DNA of 64,000 bases from Hibiscus mutabilis (taxonomy: Eukaryota; Streptophyta; Magnoliopsida; Malvales; Malvaceae). The stretch covers positions 186,001 to 250,000 of the forward strand of contig CM033715.1 of NCBI GenBank assembly GCA_019671005.1, read 5' to 3'. Below the pieces are notes generated by a model, which worked only from the letters and a program-made list of their open reading frames with translations, did not search any database and had not been told where the DNA came from. A program made the translations under genes and the position numbers. Position 1 is the stretch's first letter. Each line of letters starts with the position of its first letter. Positions 47,901 through 61,438 of this stretch are shown one piece after another.

Positions 47901-50075
47901 TTTTATGAGTTAAGATATCATATAACATTTATAAAAAATTTCAAAATAATCATTTGGTGTTTTAAATTTTCAAAATTTAATAACGTAAAATAGATTCAAC
48001 AACTGAAATGTTAAAATATTAATTATAAAAATTTGAAAAGGAAAATATATTTATATATAAATTTTTTATTATTTTGTATTAGTAATTCATTTTATATTTT
48101 TAACACGTTCATAAGTGCTCAATTTTCATGATCTCCGTAGATTCACTTTTTGTGCCAATAATTCAAAGTTTAACTCTAATTTACTTATTTAAGGATGACC
48201 AAATTATAGTTTTGATCCTTCTACAATATTTAAATTCAAGATTTGTATTTTAATTATAAATAATTTGACCTTTTTAATTTTACAACATTGTTACTCAAAT
48301 AAATCTGTTAAACTAGAAATTAGTGGTTAGATCCGTAGAATAAAATCGAAAAGTGAACGAATTGTTAAAAAAACAAAGATCAAAATAAAAACGACGATAG
48401 GGGCAATCAAAACTCAATTTGAAAAAAATTAAATTGCGTGACTTGATGTGAAAAATTTAACCTGACTCGACTCAACTCAAAAAAAAAATTAATTAAAGTT
48501 TAAGTTATAAAACGAGACTCAGATAACTCAAAAATTTTAGTAACTAATTGATCAATTTTCAAGTTTGAGTTGAGTCTCTTAACTTTGCATGATATATTAA
48601 TATTGCATATGAAAAAATATATGTGTATATCGCAAATAGTTATAAAAAACCGTTTAATTAAAATCAATTAGTAATAATAACATAATCAATCGATAATCTG
48701 ACCGATTTAACCATCGATTCAATTCCGAAAGCATAGTATATAGGCAAGAGTAAATTATTTATACCTAATTCTCAAGCCTCTCACTTTCAAATTAATCAAC
48801 GTACCCATCAGATCCTCAAAAATCCTAGAAACATTGACAGGCTATGCAATAAAGAAAATGCAGTTTTTTTTCGTGGTGGTGGTTTAAGGTGGAGCAACCC
48901 TCAATCCTCATCTTTGATTGGGAATCTGTTGATCAGGGAGGGAGGGCATCTGAATTTTCTCCTCGACTCGTGACAGATTTTTCGTTTAAATTCACTAATT
49001 AGCCGAAGGATTAAAGGTATTTATGTTCTTTTATTTTCATCTAAGTTCAAATCTCGATATTTATTTTGAAAATATAAACATTTTTATATTTAATAAAAAA
49101 TAGAGTTTCTTAATTGTTTTACTTTCTTGCTTCGCTTTCCTTTTATGTCACTGTTTACGAAAGCCTTTCATGACTTATCACACCGCCTTCTTGTTTAAAG
49201 CCCCATTGAGTGGCTTTCATTTAACCTTGGGATTAAGATATCATCCATATTTGTTTTACGGTTTAGGAATAACGGGTTAGTGTTTGTCATTCCAGCAATG
49301 TTATCTTTAACGTTCAAACCTAGCTTTCAACATTACACTCTTAAAAAGAGAGTCTAAGTTCAAATTCTGGAGATGAAATTATTTGAAGGACAACCATCAG
49401 AGCCCCGTAAACTGGTACAAATATGACTCTAGTCCTCTTGAATTTTAAAGTTTTAGTTTCAAGTAATGGTAAAATTAAAAATTTGCCCTTAATAATTCAT
49501 ATAAATTTCAATAAAAATATAAAAGTACAAACTAAATTATTGTAAAAGTATATTTTAACACTTTAAAATTTTATATTTTACTTTTGCCCCTCTCCTCCAT
49601 GAAAAAAAGTATTGGCTTCATCCTTGGCAGGCACGAATATAGACAAAACTAATTGATCATTGTATTTTTAAGTTTGGTAATTTAACCCCTATGTGTTTAA
49701 TTAATTTCGTTCTTGATCATAAATTCCAAATATATATAGTGAAATGAGAAAAAAAAACATTTTGGATTATTTGTTTTATATTTGTAACTTTATATTTTTA
49801 TATGTATTTCTTTATGTTTATGTAGGTATCATTTGATCTTATCGGAAGTTGTCCGGTCTATGTCAGGTTAACATGCATGCATAGGGTTTCTCCGACGTGA
49901 TTCGATACGATAGTTTGAGTCCCCAAAAAACAAAACACAATTTCGTTGTCCAAAAAACAGAAGATTTTTACTATGCAATGACACTGTCCACACGGTAACC
50001 AAGAACATCACGAGAAAAATCCAAACTTGAACATCGACATATGCATGTATTTGCAAGGACGAAACTATATGGTAG
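44991..50075. other. Long AT-rich spacer, no supported gene
   Basis: Holds degenerate hAT-like fragments at about 45430-45640 and 48430-48720 and an isolated denser patch at 46102-46640 with overlapping open frames on both strands (plus 46127-46423, minus 46102-46326), none with a recognised domain. A short frame at about 48855-48963 (RGGGLRWSNPQSSSLIGNLL) has coding-like composition but no splice or start context. Confidence 0.4.
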
Positions 50076-50241
50076 ATGAATCAAAGTCAAGATCAGTAGG
50101 GATTGCCGGCTCAAGAGCTAAGTCAACAACAACCATAATCGAGTTTTTTTTTCATGAGGAAAAATAACAAATATTGTTGTTGGCTTGTTGCCGACTCAGC
50201 TTTTGAGATGGCAATTCCAGTTAGTCTTGATTTTGATTCAT
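50076..50241. repeat. Imperfect hairpin, ~50-60-bp arms
   Basis: The left arm beginning ATGAATCAAAGTCAAGATCA and running through GGGATTGCCGGCTCAAGAGC is answered by the right arm GCTTTTGAGATGGCAATTCC...TCTTGATTTTGATTCAT. Arms pair at roughly three quarters of positions, with a loop of about 50 A/T-rich bases. It could be an old foldback element or a small-RNA precursor. No coding. Confidence 0.65.
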
Positions 50242-51968
50242 GTCACCACACCTAAAATTGGAAGTGTTTCGTCTTTAAATTTTTATCAAATGATAGTTAT
50301 AATCTTTATTAATTTGAATATTTGGTAAATTAAATCTTATTTATCTTTTTTAAATTAAATATTTATTAGATTTCTGCTATTTTTTAAAAATAAAAGACTT
50401 TATCCATGCACAAAACTAGAGTTGAAAATTAGAAAAACAAATTATAAATGTTTAAAAGGTGGGGCAAATTCATAATTAGTCCGATTATATATAAGATAAA
50501 AAATATTGGGTGAAGCCAAAAGCCCTCTCACTAATAATATAAATCCGTCTCTGCCTCTATTCATCTTATTATCTAATTTTGACTCTATTTGTGTACATTT
50601 AGTTGGGGTTTATTATCTACTATACTTGGTGAATAGAAATCATGTCCTTTTTTTGGTGCTTTTATTTACGTCGTTATATTAAAAAATTAAATTTAAAATT
50701 TAAAGTTAAAAATTAAGATTAAACTTTAGGGAATAAAAGATAATTTTTTAAAATTTAAAATTTAATTTTTAATATTAGAACTTAAAAAATACACCACTAA
50801 ATTACTGAGGATTTTTGTCACACCTAGTCGCGTGATTATATAAATAAATTCAATGTTTCCATACATTTAATTACTTAGTATAATTATTAGAGGCTCATCC
50901 TCCACTTGTCATGTAGTTTCATGCACTCTTCCTAGGGTTTGTGTTCTATAATAATTCCCCTATCCAATCACGTGGGGCACGGTTAAGGTGTGATCTTTAA
51001 AGTAAGGCTAAAATACGGTCAACGTGAATGATAAAGTTTATGTAAGATTAAGTAAGAATTTAAGTAGAATTAAAATTTTTATTACGTAGGTAAAAATTTA
51101 TGTGATTATATAATTTTTTATTAACTAGATATGAATTTATGTAAAATTTGTGTTATTATATAAATTTTTATATTATTATTTAAATTATTATTATTTAGAT
51201 AAAAATTTGTATAAATTTTATCCTAAATAAGATTTTATATAATTACACAAATTTTTATTAACTGAATAAAAATTTATATAAGAATCTCTTATTTTAACTG
51301 CACTCTATGCTCACCCTGTAACTACCCAATCACGTGATGAGAGATCGGACATGAGTTTAAATTACCTTAAAGGCAAGGAAAGCAATCGTTTAAACATTTA
51401 TCCATCAATTGATAAAATAAAGGCTGTTGATTTTTTAATTTTAATGATATATATATATATATCAATAGTTTAGAAAAACTTAGTTTAATCATAGGCTTAT
51501 AACTATTTTAATTTTCATGTTCTCGAGCGTTGTAAATTGAGTGAAAATAGTTGTTTGCATAATAAGTATTTAAGATATTAAATTTGAATTGATTTGTTAA
51601 CGAATTAGATATTGATTATTATAAAAAAAAAACATTTACTTTAAGAATAAATTTTTATTTATCTGTTTTAACTCTCTTTTTAGACAATATCTTTTTTAGG
51701 GATGAAGTTAAGATTGAACTACGAATGTAGTCTGATTAACTTTTAAATGAATTGAAAGACATGAATATATTTTGTTAACTATATGAATTTTATTATTTTG
51801 TTAAGAAAACAACTTAAATACAATTAATAGACACAATATATATATTATGTAAGTATAATTTTATATTTATTGTAAATTGTAGGAGCCTTGAGCCGAATGA
51901 AGAGCCTGAGCCGAAGCTCATGGTGTCCCCCCATTAGTTGGGCATGGAGATATGGATAGAGATACTTC
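50242..51968. other. AT-rich spacer, no gene seen
   Basis: Sequence is AT-rich with dispersed-repeat fragments (for example AATCCGTCTCTGCC near 50544). No frame or element boundary can be supported. Confidence 0.4.
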
Positions 51969-52586
51969 GGCTCTGTTTAGCATTATTTTTTAAACTAGTT
52001 TTTGAGGCCAAAAGCACTTTTAGAGGCAAAAGAAATGTTAAATGGCTACTTTTTGAAAAAAATTATTTTTGAAAAGTGTTTTTTAACCTAAACGCAAAAG
52101 TTAAAATTTGTAAAAGTACCTTTAAGAGTCAAATTACAATTTTAACATTCATTTGCTATTATGCTTATTTATAATTTATAAATTTATAATTTTTTACGAA
52201 GATATAATTATATAATTAATAATTATTTTTTAGTTTAAAAATGATATATATTTATTCTTGTCAAGTTTTTTAAATAAAATATTTTAAATTTATTATATTT
52301 TCATTGAACACGTACAATTGTTAAAAAATGTATTTATTAATAAAAATATAAAAACAATAATTTAAGCTAATATATTTCATATATTATAACGTCAGATAAT
52401 TTGAATATCATTTATATATATATATATATATAACTTATAATATCATGTCTAAAATGATCATTTATCTTCTTAAAAATACTTTTTGACTGTAACACTAAAC
52501 ACTTAAATTTTAAACTAAAAAATCTAAAACTATTTTTTAAAAGTACTTTTTCATTGCACTTTGCAAAAGCAATATTAAACTGACCC
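51969..52586. mobile_element. GGCTCTGTTTAG-ended element, probable
   Basis: Left end GGCTCTGTTTAGCATTATTT; right end AAAGCAATATTAAACTGACCC, inverse GGGTCAGTTTAATATTGCTTT, matching at about 16 of 22. Inside, AAAAGCACTTTTAGAGG and AAAAGTACTTTTTCATTGC also show mirrored content. No clean target duplication, so the superfamily is not assigned. Confidence 0.5.
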
Positions 52587-54974
52587 TAGATAATGGGAAG
52601 GGTTGTTGTTCCTTACATTTTTTGTTATAATTTAAATATTATTCAAAATATATCACTATTCCTCTCGATTTTCATATTTAAAGATTTTATGAATTTTTAA
52701 GCTTTGTTTAATATGAAAAATGAAAAAATAGCTAACTAAATGATTGTGGTTCAAAATAAAGAAATAGTTATAAATCTTAATTACTTGATAACTCAACTCG
52801 AAACAATCAACATTCGGATCCAAACGAATCGATCTGATAAAACTATTATAATAAAAATCGAATCTCGAGGCCAAAAAGGAAAAGGGGTGTGCAAGAAGAC
52901 AAGTGGGTGAAGCCAGAAGTGGATTCACGCATGTCGGGGGAGTTGGTTTTGTTCTCATCCTCGTTGTTAAAACCAGGGAAAAGAACAGCCCAGGGCCATG
53001 CGTACGGTCACACTGTTTATAGACAACAAAAACAGTAGAGGCGTTGTGGTCGTGTTCGTACACTAAAGAAGATAGAACAGCATGGTTTGTGCATTTGCAT
53101 TCTCATTCGAGCTGCTCAGGGATTTTTTTCCTGCTTTGTGTTTTCTCGGAATGCAGAAGGATTTCTCTTATAAACTGCCACGTGTTTTTTATTTCAATAT
53201 TCGAATAATATTTTTTGTATTCAAATTACTAGTCACTCATTTATTTATGTTATTGTAACACGTTATTTGTATGATTTTTTATTGCCTCCTGATTTTCAGA
53301 GGCTTCACTTTGACTAATTTAGATTGATATGCATCACACACTTAAATTTAGTGGGTGAGTCTCTCAGCGAAAATTTTCTACATACACAACGCTTCGCATC
53401 CGATACCTGCTTAACGAATATCAAGCTGCTTATCAATTAGACCAACCATTTTAATATTTGTATGCTCTTTAGTACTATATATTTTTTACAATTGAATGTA
53501 ACGTATCATTTTCATTGATGTTTATTTAATTATTGTACATATTTATCACTGTTTTGAACCTTTTTTTTTTCTGTATGATCTCATTCTGATTTTAGTATAT
53601 CGTTTTGCATATTTATTGATTTTAAGAAAAATGAAGTTTTTATGAACTTTTCTTATAAGTATGTTGCATTTCATCTTTATTTAATAAAACTAATAGTTGT
53701 TGTTATTTTTGAAGCAGAAGAAAAATATTTTTTTTAACTGCACAAACGTATTGAGAAGTGTTTTTCTTAAACATTTCATATTGAGGTTGATTATGCAATA
53801 TATATATATTTAAGTTGATGGTTAAGCTGACGAAATAATTTGATTTAATAATTAAATGACATATGTATTATATTGAAATTTTCACTCTAGTTTTTTTTAT
53901 TTATGTATTTTTTTGAATAATTTTTTAAGGAGAAGGAGATGAAAAATTTTATTTTTAACGGTCTTCTAACTTACAATATAGAGAAAGAGAAAGTGTTAAT
54001 TGAGAGCTTTAACCCCATATTCTAGAGATTGTTAACTTTTATTTTTGTGCTCTATTTAGCCCTTCAACTTTTAATTTCATTATCATGTTAGTCCCGTAAT
54101 GTTTTTTTTATAAAACAGATATGACACAATCATATTTTATCATGTGTAAAAAAATTGAAGATTTTCAAAAAATAGACTATAAATATCTGTAAAATAAATT
54201 AAACACAGTTATTTTAATATATATATAAATAAAAAACATAAATTACGATTTTTTTACATTTTATGGTTTTAGTTGTTTATTATTATTATTGAGATTTTTT
54301 AAATATTTATTACACATGGCAAAATCTGATCGTGTCACATGATTTTTTAAAAATTAAAAACGTTTCAATTACTAACGTGATAATAAAATTGAAAGTTGTG
54401 AGATCAAATCGAATAAAGAATAATAAAAGGACGAGAGTGAGAGTTTCACTAAAATACATCAAGATCTATCCCATTTTAGAAATTAGAGTTTCCTTAATTA
54501 GTAATATAAAACAGCCCATCAATTACTTTATTTAGCCAAGCTTGTTCAAAATATAAAAATAGTATGGAGATTTCTATTTTGGTTTTTATCATTAAATAAA
54601 ACTCAAACAACATGGGTAATAAGATTACAAACAAATTAATTCACGAAAATATGATGAATTATTTATCTCCAATATTTAAATTATGATAAATCGAGTCGTA
54701 TTTAACGTATTTTACAATTTTATTTATTCGATAAGATAATATTATTTAATCCGTAACACTAAATTCAACAGATTATTTTGTGACTGATATAAATCGTGTA
54801 TATCGTTGAGAGTGATTGAGAACGATGGTAACACAATGTGCTTGTAAAAATCAATTGCTTCAAAACTCAAATGGGAAAATATCCAAATGTTTACTTCCTA
54901 GGGAGAAATGTTGTTTCTCTTTTTTCAATTTAGGGGTTAAAATAATTTTTAAACTTTTATTTTGGTATTTTTTA
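52587..54974. other. Spacer, no supported gene
   Basis: The frame at 52656-53063 (minus) spans a slightly GC-richer patch (about 52860-53060), but its product has no recognised domain. The stretch near 53930-54030 (AAGGAGAAGGAGATGAAAAATT to TATTCTAGAGATTGTTAAC) recurs in part near 46850-46935, so it is a dispersed repeat. Confidence 0.4.
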
Positions 54975-55385
54975 TGCCACAATGTCAAAAAATAGTTATA
55001 ACGTTTGATTGAAATAGTCATTTCGATTCATTTTTTGAAGCACTTTAACCCTCAATGTTTTACTTTGGATTTAAATGACCCATCCGTACATTAAAATTAT
55101 CTATCAACTAACGGTAAGCAACTCGAAATAACTTGACAAAATGACACGTCACCAGAAAATTAATTTTATTTTTTTGACAATTATGTTATTATTTCAAGTC
55201 AGTACATTTGTATATATGTCAACATGAATTGCCATATAGACTAGTCACGTCATTTCTAATCATTTACTGTTAGTTGACTAACAGTTTTCATTCAAGAATG
55301 AGTTATTTTGGCCGAAAATAAAATGTTAAGTGTTAAAGTGACTAACCAGTTAACGTTAAGCATATTTTTGGAGATTATATATTTT
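54975..55385. mobile_element. Third copy of the MITE family in profilin intron 2
   Basis: Shares ordered blocks with 30674-31134: GCCACAATGTCAAAAAATAG, ATAACGTTTGATTGAAATAG, CAATGTTTTACTTTGGATTTAAATGACC, AACTTGACAAAATGACACGTC, GTTAGTTGACTAACAGTTTTCATTC, TTATTTTGGCCGAAAATAAAATG and ACCAGTTAACGTTAAG. Ends are approximate. It serves as an out-of-gene comparison for the intronic copy. Confidence 0.6.
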
Positions 55386-57797
55386 TTATTTAACATCTAT
55401 TTTTTTGTATTAATCATAAGACTTAACAATATGCACAATTCAAAATGTTGCATCATCAAAATATCGAAAATTAAGTTTTAAGATAAAAGCGTGATAAAAA
55501 ATGTAAATGACCAAATTATGAAAAAATTTCAAGTTCAAGGATTAAAATTTATTTTATCTCAAAATATCCTCTACTTTCGTCGTAGAAATTTAAATCGAAA
55601 CGGAACAAAGTTAAAAAGCTCTAAGTAACAATACATAACAAAACAACCTAAGTGTTTCTTAATTCAGTCTGTTTTTTTACAACGATGGAGAGAGTCGAGA
55701 ATCAAAATTAATGGCAAAATATAAATATTTGAAATTAAAAAAATATAAATAAATTTATTTTTAAAATAATTTTATATAAAAAATAAATTATCCTACCCCC
55801 ACTCTTATATAGTTCTATCACTATTTACAACAACAAAATTTAAATTTTTAATTTTTTTAAAGAATTTAATATTTTATTTCATTAGACTAACTAATATATA
55901 ATTATAAAATACTATTTATTTATATTTTTTTAACTGTTTAATAATATATACATTTTAAAAATAAAATTATTTAAATTTGAGTATTTTAAAAAAAACTTTA
56001 TTTTTTTCATTGAAAACCACACTAGTTGGATTCTCATCTACATTACTTTTAGGTGTCAATAATATTGTACCTACGAAAAGTTTTCTAAATTATTTCCGTT
56101 TTTTGGGAATTTATAGATTATGGCTTTATTTAATTTATTTTCTTCCTCTGTCAGAGAAGTAGATAGGAATTCATCAATAGGTTCAGTTGTGCCATAATTG
56201 TACAGAAAAAATAACCCATTTTTTCATCTTTATCCCTTTATAACCTAGGGGTCTGTCTACCAGATTTAATTCTTCCAATAGCCTCCATCACCCCCCGGCA
56301 TCAAGTTTTTATGACTTCTTTTCGAATATTATTCGAGTTACTATTTATACATATTTTACAGATAAAATTATTTTTTTTAGATTTTATTAAATAAATATTA
56401 TTTTTTCTTTGGAATTAATATTTAATTTTTCTTTACTGTAGAATGAATCTATAATTGATATCAAACCGAGATTTAATATTCAATTTTTTTTACCAATCTA
56501 TCTTAATTTAGTTGAAAACCCAAACATTGTTAGATTTATTAAACACATTTTCATATAAAATATTTGATTCAACACGTGGCGACCTCAAGAGCTTTTTCAA
56601 GTCAGCTTAAATAACAACGCCGTAACTCCAACACTACTCACACCTAGATCTTTTATTATTTTTTTTACCGCAGTTGAATTCGCACTAAGCTATTTGGACC
56701 GGCGTAGTTTTACGCTGATATATATAAAAAAGAGTTTAATTAATTTAAAATTATTGCATGAGTTTAACAAGCATATTTGATCGGTTAAATAAATTAATAT
56801 TTTTATTTTTTTTATTTTTTTAAGTTATATGTTTTAAATTTACTATGAACACTTTTCTTCCTCTAGAGTCTTTATTTCCCTCATATTTAAATAGGAATAG
56901 GATGAGATTTAAAATTTGTAAAAAAACCCATTGCCCAAGTCTAAATTGATGATTGTAATTCACATCCATTAATTTATACTCATTAAATAACCCTAAATTA
57001 ATATAAAACTTTTTTAGTTTGTACGATGTTTAACCGGTGGATCTTCTATTTATATATTAGATTTTGTTAAATGAAAATATTATATGTTTAAATTAAGTTT
57101 AAGGATAAGTTCGCTTCTAAAATAAATCAAATCAATAATTTTGTCACTATATTTTAATTGAATTAATTTTACACTTAAAGTCATTTAATTGTATTAATTT
57201 TATTTTTAAAATTATTTAATTTTGGTAATTTAAATTTACTTCACAAGTAAAATTAATACAATTAAATTACTTCGATAAAAAAATTGATACAATTAAAAAA
57301 TAAAAATAACATTACTAATTTATTTTATTTCACGGGCAAACTTATTCTTTATGCCTTTAAGTTATATATATATAATGTAAGTTTATATATAATAAGTTAA
57401 TTTTCTATTATTTTTTAAATAAATATATTCAATTTTAAAATAGTTAATTTTTAAGATTTTATAAAAAATAATTTTTTTAATAATTTTAAAGTAATTATAA
57501 GATAATATTTATTTTTATATATTTACAATCTTTTAATAATATATTTACACATAGATAAAATAATTTAAATTCAAATCTTTTAAAATAATTATCATTCTTT
57601 TTTTATTGAATCACTTGATTTTTGAACCACTTATTATAGAAAGAAAATAGTTTTATCAATTACTAGTTAAAGTGGTGAATTATACCGTATCACAAAAGTA
57701 TGTATAAAGATATAGTAGCTCCTAGATTTTTAACAACCACAGTTACTATAAAACTAACCACAGTTAAACAGCCTTACTTTCCACTCCCAGCTTCTCC
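55386..57797. other. AT-rich spacer upstream of the zinc-finger gene
   Basis: Extremely AT-rich; no gene or clear element. About 57160-57310 is a loose inverted arrangement of TTTAATTGTATTAATTTTA and AAATTAATACAATTAAA. A weak TATA-like TTATAAG lies at 57798, 57-63 bases before the zinc-finger start codon. Confidence 0.4.
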
Positions 57798-57860
57798 TTA
57801 TAAGCATCCAAACTTGCCGGTTTTTCTGTATACAAATCTTCCAATCCAACCCGAACAAAA

Positions 57861-58985
57861 ATGATGCTCGGAGAAACTCATCGTCCCAATACAACCGTCC
57901 ACGTACCCCCCTGGCCTGATCTCGACGAAGATCAGACGGACACCGTTTACTCCCCCATCAGTTACAATGCAACCGACAACAACTTCAACTGTAACGGCAA
58001 CCCTTTCTACCTCCGGGAAGCTTTATCGGCGTTGCAACGTTACTTGCCGTCCAACGAACCCGACGTCGAGTTGGATTCCGAGTTCTCATGTCTGGATGGT
58101 CCGGATTCTCCGGTGGATGCTTACTCCTGCGATCATTTCAGGATGTTCGAGTTCAAAGTCCGGAGGTGCGCTCGCGGCCGGTCGCATGACTGGACCGAGT
58201 GTCCGTACGCTCATCCCGGCGAAAAGGCCCGCCGGCGTGACCCGAGGAAGTTTCATTATTCGGGCACGGCTTGCCCCGATTTCCGAAAAGGGAACTGTCG
58301 GAAGGGAGACTCGTGCGAGTTCGCTCATGGCGTTTTTGAGTGCTGGCTGCACCCGGCTCGTTACCGGACTCAGCCGTGTAAAGACGGGTCGGGTTGTAGG
58401 CGTCGGGTGTGTTTCTTCGCTCACGCTCCGGATCAGCTCCGGGTCGTGACATCTGGCTCTGCTGATTCTCCAGACGGCTCTTCACCTTCTTGCGCTAAAA
58501 CGCTGACGTTTTGGTCCTCTCCCGGTTCCGTTTCACCTCCGGTTAGTCCCCGTGCTGAGTTGTCTCCTCCGGTTTCGCCGATGGCTCAGTCTCTAAGCCG
58601 TTCTCTCGGCTCGGCTTCCATTAACGAGATGGTGGCTTCTTTGAGGAACTTGCAGCTCGGTAAAGTCAAGTCCTTCCAAGTAGCCTGTGGCTCTCCCTCG
58701 TCTCCTTCCGGACACGTGTCGCCCAGAGGAGCAGTGATCCGACCCGGATTCTGTAGTTTACCAAGTACCCCGACCCGGAACATAACCCGTCCCGGGATCG
58801 GGTACCTGGATTTATGGGACAAAGTGTGTGAAGAAGAACCGGTGATGGAACGGGTCGAATCCGGACGTGATTTACGTGCAAAGATGTTCGAGAAGCTGAG
58901 TAAAGAGAATTCAGTGGAACGGGTTAACCCGGGTCAGACTTACGGAGCTCCGGATTTGGATTGGGTTTCGGATCTGGTAAACTAA
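57861..58985 (+). CDS. RR-TZF tandem CCCH zinc-finger protein
   Basis: Single exon, 374 residues. The start MMLGETHRPNTTVHVPPW is characteristic of the plant arginine-rich tandem zinc-finger (RR-TZF) family of the AtTZF1/2/3 group. The Arg-rich RR region includes Cys103 and Cys114 (KVRRCARGRSHDWTECPYAH). Finger 1 is Cys138-x7-Cys146-x5-Cys152-x3-His156; 16 residues later finger 2 is Cys173-x5-Cys179-x4-Cys184-x3-His188, exactly the family spacing. The rest is Ser/Pro-rich with a Leu-rich block (ASINEMVASLRNLQLG). Family members shuttle between nucleus and cytoplasmic granules, bind AU-rich RNA, and affect ABA/GA, stress and defence responses. All zinc ligands are present. The absence of introns is normal for the group. 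Codon usage is GC-richer than the surrounding DNA. Confidence 0.96.
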   Translation: MMLGETHRPNTTVHVPPWPDLDEDQTDTVYSPISYNATDNNFNCNGNPFYLREALSALQRYLPSNEPDVELDSEFSCLDGPDSPVDAYSCDHFRMFEFKVRRCARGRSHDWTECPYAHPGEKARRRDPRKFHYSGTACPDFRKGNCRKGDSCEFAHGVFECWLHPARYRTQPCKDGSGCRRRVCFFAHAPDQLRVVTSGSADSPDGSSPSCAKTLTFWSSPGSVSPPVSPRAELSPPVSPMAQSLSRSLGSASINEMVASLRNLQLGKVKSFQVACGSPSSPSGHVSPRGAVIRPGFCSLPSTPTRNITRPGIGYLDLWDKVCEEEPVMERVESGRDLRAKMFEKLSKENSVERVNPGQTYGAPDLDWVSDLVN

Positions 58986-61197
58986 ATCCGAAAAAAGATT
59001 TAATTTTCAATCTATATTTTGAGATTTCTCCCGTGTGAATGAAAATAGAAGAAATCCAGAAGGGAAAAAGGCTTAAGCTTTTTGTAATTAGTCTAATGGT
59101 TGATATTATGGTTTTATTAAGTAATTAATTATATGATAATCCAAGCTGCTAATCTCTATTTTGTAGTACTTAATGATATTTTAATTATATATTAAATGAT
59201 CCAATGTAAAATTTCAGAGCTTATGCATGCTGCTCATGTGGTCCTTCAACAAGGTTGATGCAATGTATATTTGATATATTTGGGTATTGGGTTAATTTTT
59301 TATAGTTTATATATCTGTTTTACTGTTTATATTTTATATTCGAGATTAGTATATTTTGAACATTAAATTATTGTTGTTTTTATTGTTTTTATGTTTCTTG
59401 TTCATATTTAGCTTAATTATTAGTTTGATTATGCAGTGTGATAATTAACTTTTATCCTAACATTTCAATACTATATAATTATGACCGTATCTAAAGTTAT
59501 ATTTATAATTGAACTCGATGAGTGATCCATAGCAAAAGGCGTTTAATTAGTAAGTGTGTTAGTTTATTCAGATTTAAAATAATAAAATATATCCTTAAAA
59601 ATATTTATAATTTTATTTTTTTAAAATTAAGAGAAAAATAAATAGATCAATTTTGATAATGGTTTAAGGAGGGATGATTAAGGACGTGCAAAACTAGACA
59701 AAATCATGTTTTTAGTCTTTTGATGGGGGCTTGGTTTTGGACTAATTATGAGTTTCAACTTTTGATTTAGACATTGTGGATTTGATTTTAGTGTACTAAA
59801 AATTATTTAATTTCTTGATAGCACTCATAATCATAATTATAATAATATATTATTATTTTTTATAAAGTAGGTTTAAATTAACAATCAAAATATTTAGATA
59901 AATTTTATATATGATTAAGATAAACCTAAATTGAGAGCTTACATGTGACATTTAGGGTTTTTATCCAAGTATTGTCCAACAAGCCAATAGTCCCCTAAAT
60001 ATATATTTTTCTTCTAATTTGATGAACTCGTTAGTCTAGACTTTTAGATTAGGGTTTACAAATGTATATAATTGAATAATGACAATTTTTATAGCAATTG
60101 AGTTCGAGTCATCATTATTTAAAAATTTATGCAGATAAACTCATTAAAAGACTAAACTCACTCATCATTTAAATAAAAACGTAAGATTAAATTCTTCATA
60201 AGAGTCAAGTCTCAAAAAGTCAATAATATAAATCCAACATATCAATGGCTGTTGTTTTAATGTTGCAGGAAGAAAATAATGAAGTTACCCTAACTTGTAG
60301 CTTAAGCAAAGCATTTAGACTTGGGACATAGATTGCTAATCTTGGCAAAGTTGACCGGGTTACTAAACCAAACAACATATTTTAATAAAAAAAACATGAT
60401 GTTTCAAAAGATAGACCGAGTCACCGAGGGTTAATTTGGTGTTTATAGATAATTTTTTATTCATTACACTTAAAAAATAACGAGATGACATATTGTTTTT
60501 CAATGGCAAAAAAGTGGTAAATTTTTGGTCTTATGACACTTTAGGTCTTTGTTAGTTTGAATTTAAATTAAATTATGGTTTTTTCCTTTTCAATTCTTAA
60601 AATTAAATACTTAAGGACTCTTTACTGTTTTAAACTTAAATAACTGATTTTCTCTCGATTTTTGATCTTATCTTCGTTCCTAATTATAAGATCGTATTTT
60701 TTCGAATCCCTAAAATGGATCAAGAAGTAAAAAGGGTTTAAGAAAGAGACACCATCGTCTACTAACTGTAATGGGTAGTGGTAGGTCTGGTTTTCGCAGC
60801 CCCAATTTAAATGCAGATGACGATAATGATGCCCCTTCAACCGACGACCAGCTTTTAAGTATATGTTCATCTTAAAAAACATAACATGTATATGTAACAC
60901 ATGTAGTGCTTTGTCTAGATTTGAAGTTTTCCCATTGTCCTATTTAGCAATTACAAAATTTCAAATAATTTGTGTAAATATTTAAATATTGTTGTTGGTA
61001 CGACGATTGAGTGTCGAAACGGTTCACCCGAAAAGTCGAGAATCTCATAAGACGATATTGTTTTGAGAGTGAAAGAATTTAAAGAAGCAATGAGATAAAA
61101 CAAAGATTTTCCGTTCTAAAAAGAAGTTTATTTGGCAGTGACGGAGTCATGAATCAAAATCAAGGATAAAGTTCAATGAATTGAAAATTAAGGATCC
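58986..61197. other. Zinc-finger 3' flank and spacer
   Basis: Probable 3' UTR to about 59110, then AT-rich spacer. A non-AT-rich patch at 60700-60870 has a plus-strand frame (GLRKRHHRLLTVMGSGRSGF onward) with no family match. A GGAGTCATGAATCAAAATCAAGG repeat abuts the LTR at 61144. Confidence 0.4.
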
Positions 61198-61438
61198 TGT
61201 TGTGAATAAAGTAAAGAGCAAGAACAAAATAGATGAACAAGAACAAGATGAGAGACAAAGAGATAGACTTGTATTATATTCTTAAAGTAGGGTTTTGTAC
61301 AATGCTTTCTCCAAACTCTATATTTATAGGTATAAGATGGAAACCCTAATTTCAATGGGTATTAAGTCCTAATAATAAAGTACATTAAAGTCTCATTTAA
61401 TATATAGGTATTCACCATAAATAAAGATATTCATAACA
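61198..61438 (-). repeat. 3' LTR of a Ty1/copia element
   Basis: A 241-bp LTR bounded by TGTTGTGAATA on the left and TATTCATAACA on the right, giving imperfect TG...CA inverted ends. On the minus strand the preceding internal sequence reads CAAGGGGGAG, the polypurine tract expected just before a 3' LTR. TATTTATAGG near 61321 may be a TATA element for plus-strand reading only. The element's other LTR lies beyond the right end, so the target duplication cannot be tested. Confidence 0.82.

Noticed and set aside
48855..48963. Short coding-like frame
   Set aside because: About 35 codons, with no start, splice partner or recognised homologue.
52656..53063. 135-residue minus-strand frame
   Set aside because: Its second half is AT-rich, low-complexity sequence and its first half has no recognised domain.
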